Positions 21,011 to 21,384 of a stretch of DNA of 21,384 nucleotides are shown here, one piece after another (position 1 is the first letter of the stretch; every line of letters starts with the position of its first letter). Origin of the DNA: Oppiella nova (taxonomy: Eukaryota > Arthropoda > Arachnida > Sarcoptiformes > Oppiidae). The stretch lies in NCBI GenBank assembly GCA_905397405.1, contig CAJPVJ010000494.1, positions 2,824-24,207 on the forward strand. The letters run 5' to 3'. The position numbers and the translations under genes were made by a program. The notes beneath the pieces were generated by a model that ran no database searches, was not told the origin of the DNA, and saw nothing but the letters and a program-made list of their open reading frames with translations.

Positions 21011-21384
21011 TTTGTGATCCTATTTTAGATTATTTATAAAGTCCTGTATTTAGAATTTCAACAATAATTTGAATTATATAAAGTTTTTATCAAATATTTT
21101 ATATCATATTCATACCAGTATGCTATAATAAATATGCAGTTTAAACAAATAAAACACAAACAAAACATAAATAATACAAAAAAGTAAGTTAAAACAGTTG
21201 AGCCCATAATAGGCTACCAAGTGATGAGAATTTATTAAAAAATTCATAAATAAATTTTGTGTTCATGTGTTGAATAATGATTTCTATTTCGGGATATTTA
21301 AGCTCTTTTTAATGTCAGAGATATTTCACTCAAAAAAAATGTGATTTAAAATGAAATTTTCATTTTGGAAAAGTAAATGAAACA

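Larger units (their letters stand above)
20196..21384 (-). other. al: Incomplete intron upstream of the 46-nt exon
   Basis: This is the 3' part of a phase-2 intron, at least 1189 nt long, that continues past the window edge. I looked on the minus strand for the first half of a paired-like homeodomain (an Arg-rich arm, FQLEELE, YPDVFTR) and found nothing. The missing exon therefore lies outside the window. Inside the intron, 20500-20830 is richer in G+C and holds two identical AAAGTTAATTA 11-mers, followed by a CT microsatellite and two adjacent hairpins at 20960-21010. Confidence 0.8.

Noticed and set aside
18304-21384. The homeobox gene as a truncated pseudogene
   Set aside because: Frame, splice sites, key DNA-contact residues and OAR motif are intact; the missing N-terminal part is explained by the window edge.
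1-21384. tRNA, rRNA, CRISPR arrays, complete transposons or viral insertions
   Set aside because: No T-loop/acceptor pairs, no conserved rRNA stretches, no regularly spaced repeats, and no transposase or polymerase motifs were seen on either strand.

Overview
This window looks like nuclear DNA from an animal, most likely an arthropod. It is very AT-rich, has long non-coding stretches, GA/CT microsatellites, spliceosomal introns with GT...AG ends and no bacterial-style gene packing. The one gene I recognise is a paired-like (PRD-class) homeobox gene on the minus strand at the right end. Its closest match from memory is aristaless (al). The arthropod assignment rests on that similarity and on base composition. 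A chelicerate or mite would fit, but the sequence does not prove it.

Layout. From about 1 to 18,300 I find no gene that I can defend. The background is AT-rich sequence with four GA/CT microsatellites (334-365, 10358-10395, 15361-15407, 20823-20845; the last lies in an intron). Several blocks are clearly richer in G+C (about 3065-3215, 3460-3840, 4290-4410, 9600-10270, 11020-11470, 12150-12740, 14120-14420, 16880-17010). Some blocks carry short 9-10 bp tandem duplications and candidate transcription-factor motifs, so they are the best places to look for enhancers. One block (12245-12325, minus) has coding-like codon use ending at a consensus splice donor and may be a real exon.

From 17,720 to 21,384 lies the 3' part of the aristaless-like gene, read right to left. 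First comes an incomplete intron (20196 to the window edge), then a 46-nt exon encoding homeodomain residues 32-46 (20150-20195). A 1000-nt intron follows (19150-20149), then the terminal coding exon with the end of recognition helix 3, an Ala/Ser/Asn-rich middle and the C-terminal OAR motif (18304-19149). A 3' UTR probably ends near a pair of overlapping AATAAA signals at 17722-17732. The N-terminal half of the homeodomain and the start codon must lie beyond 21,384.

No genes here visibly work together. The reading I favour is one developmental regulator with a large non-coding flank downstream of it. I found no tRNA, rRNA, CRISPR array, intact transposon or viral element, and nothing I would call a new biological system. 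The observations worth checking are the split homeobox, the possible exon at 12245-12325, a G-quadruplex-capable 9-bp repeat, and several perfect inverted repeats.
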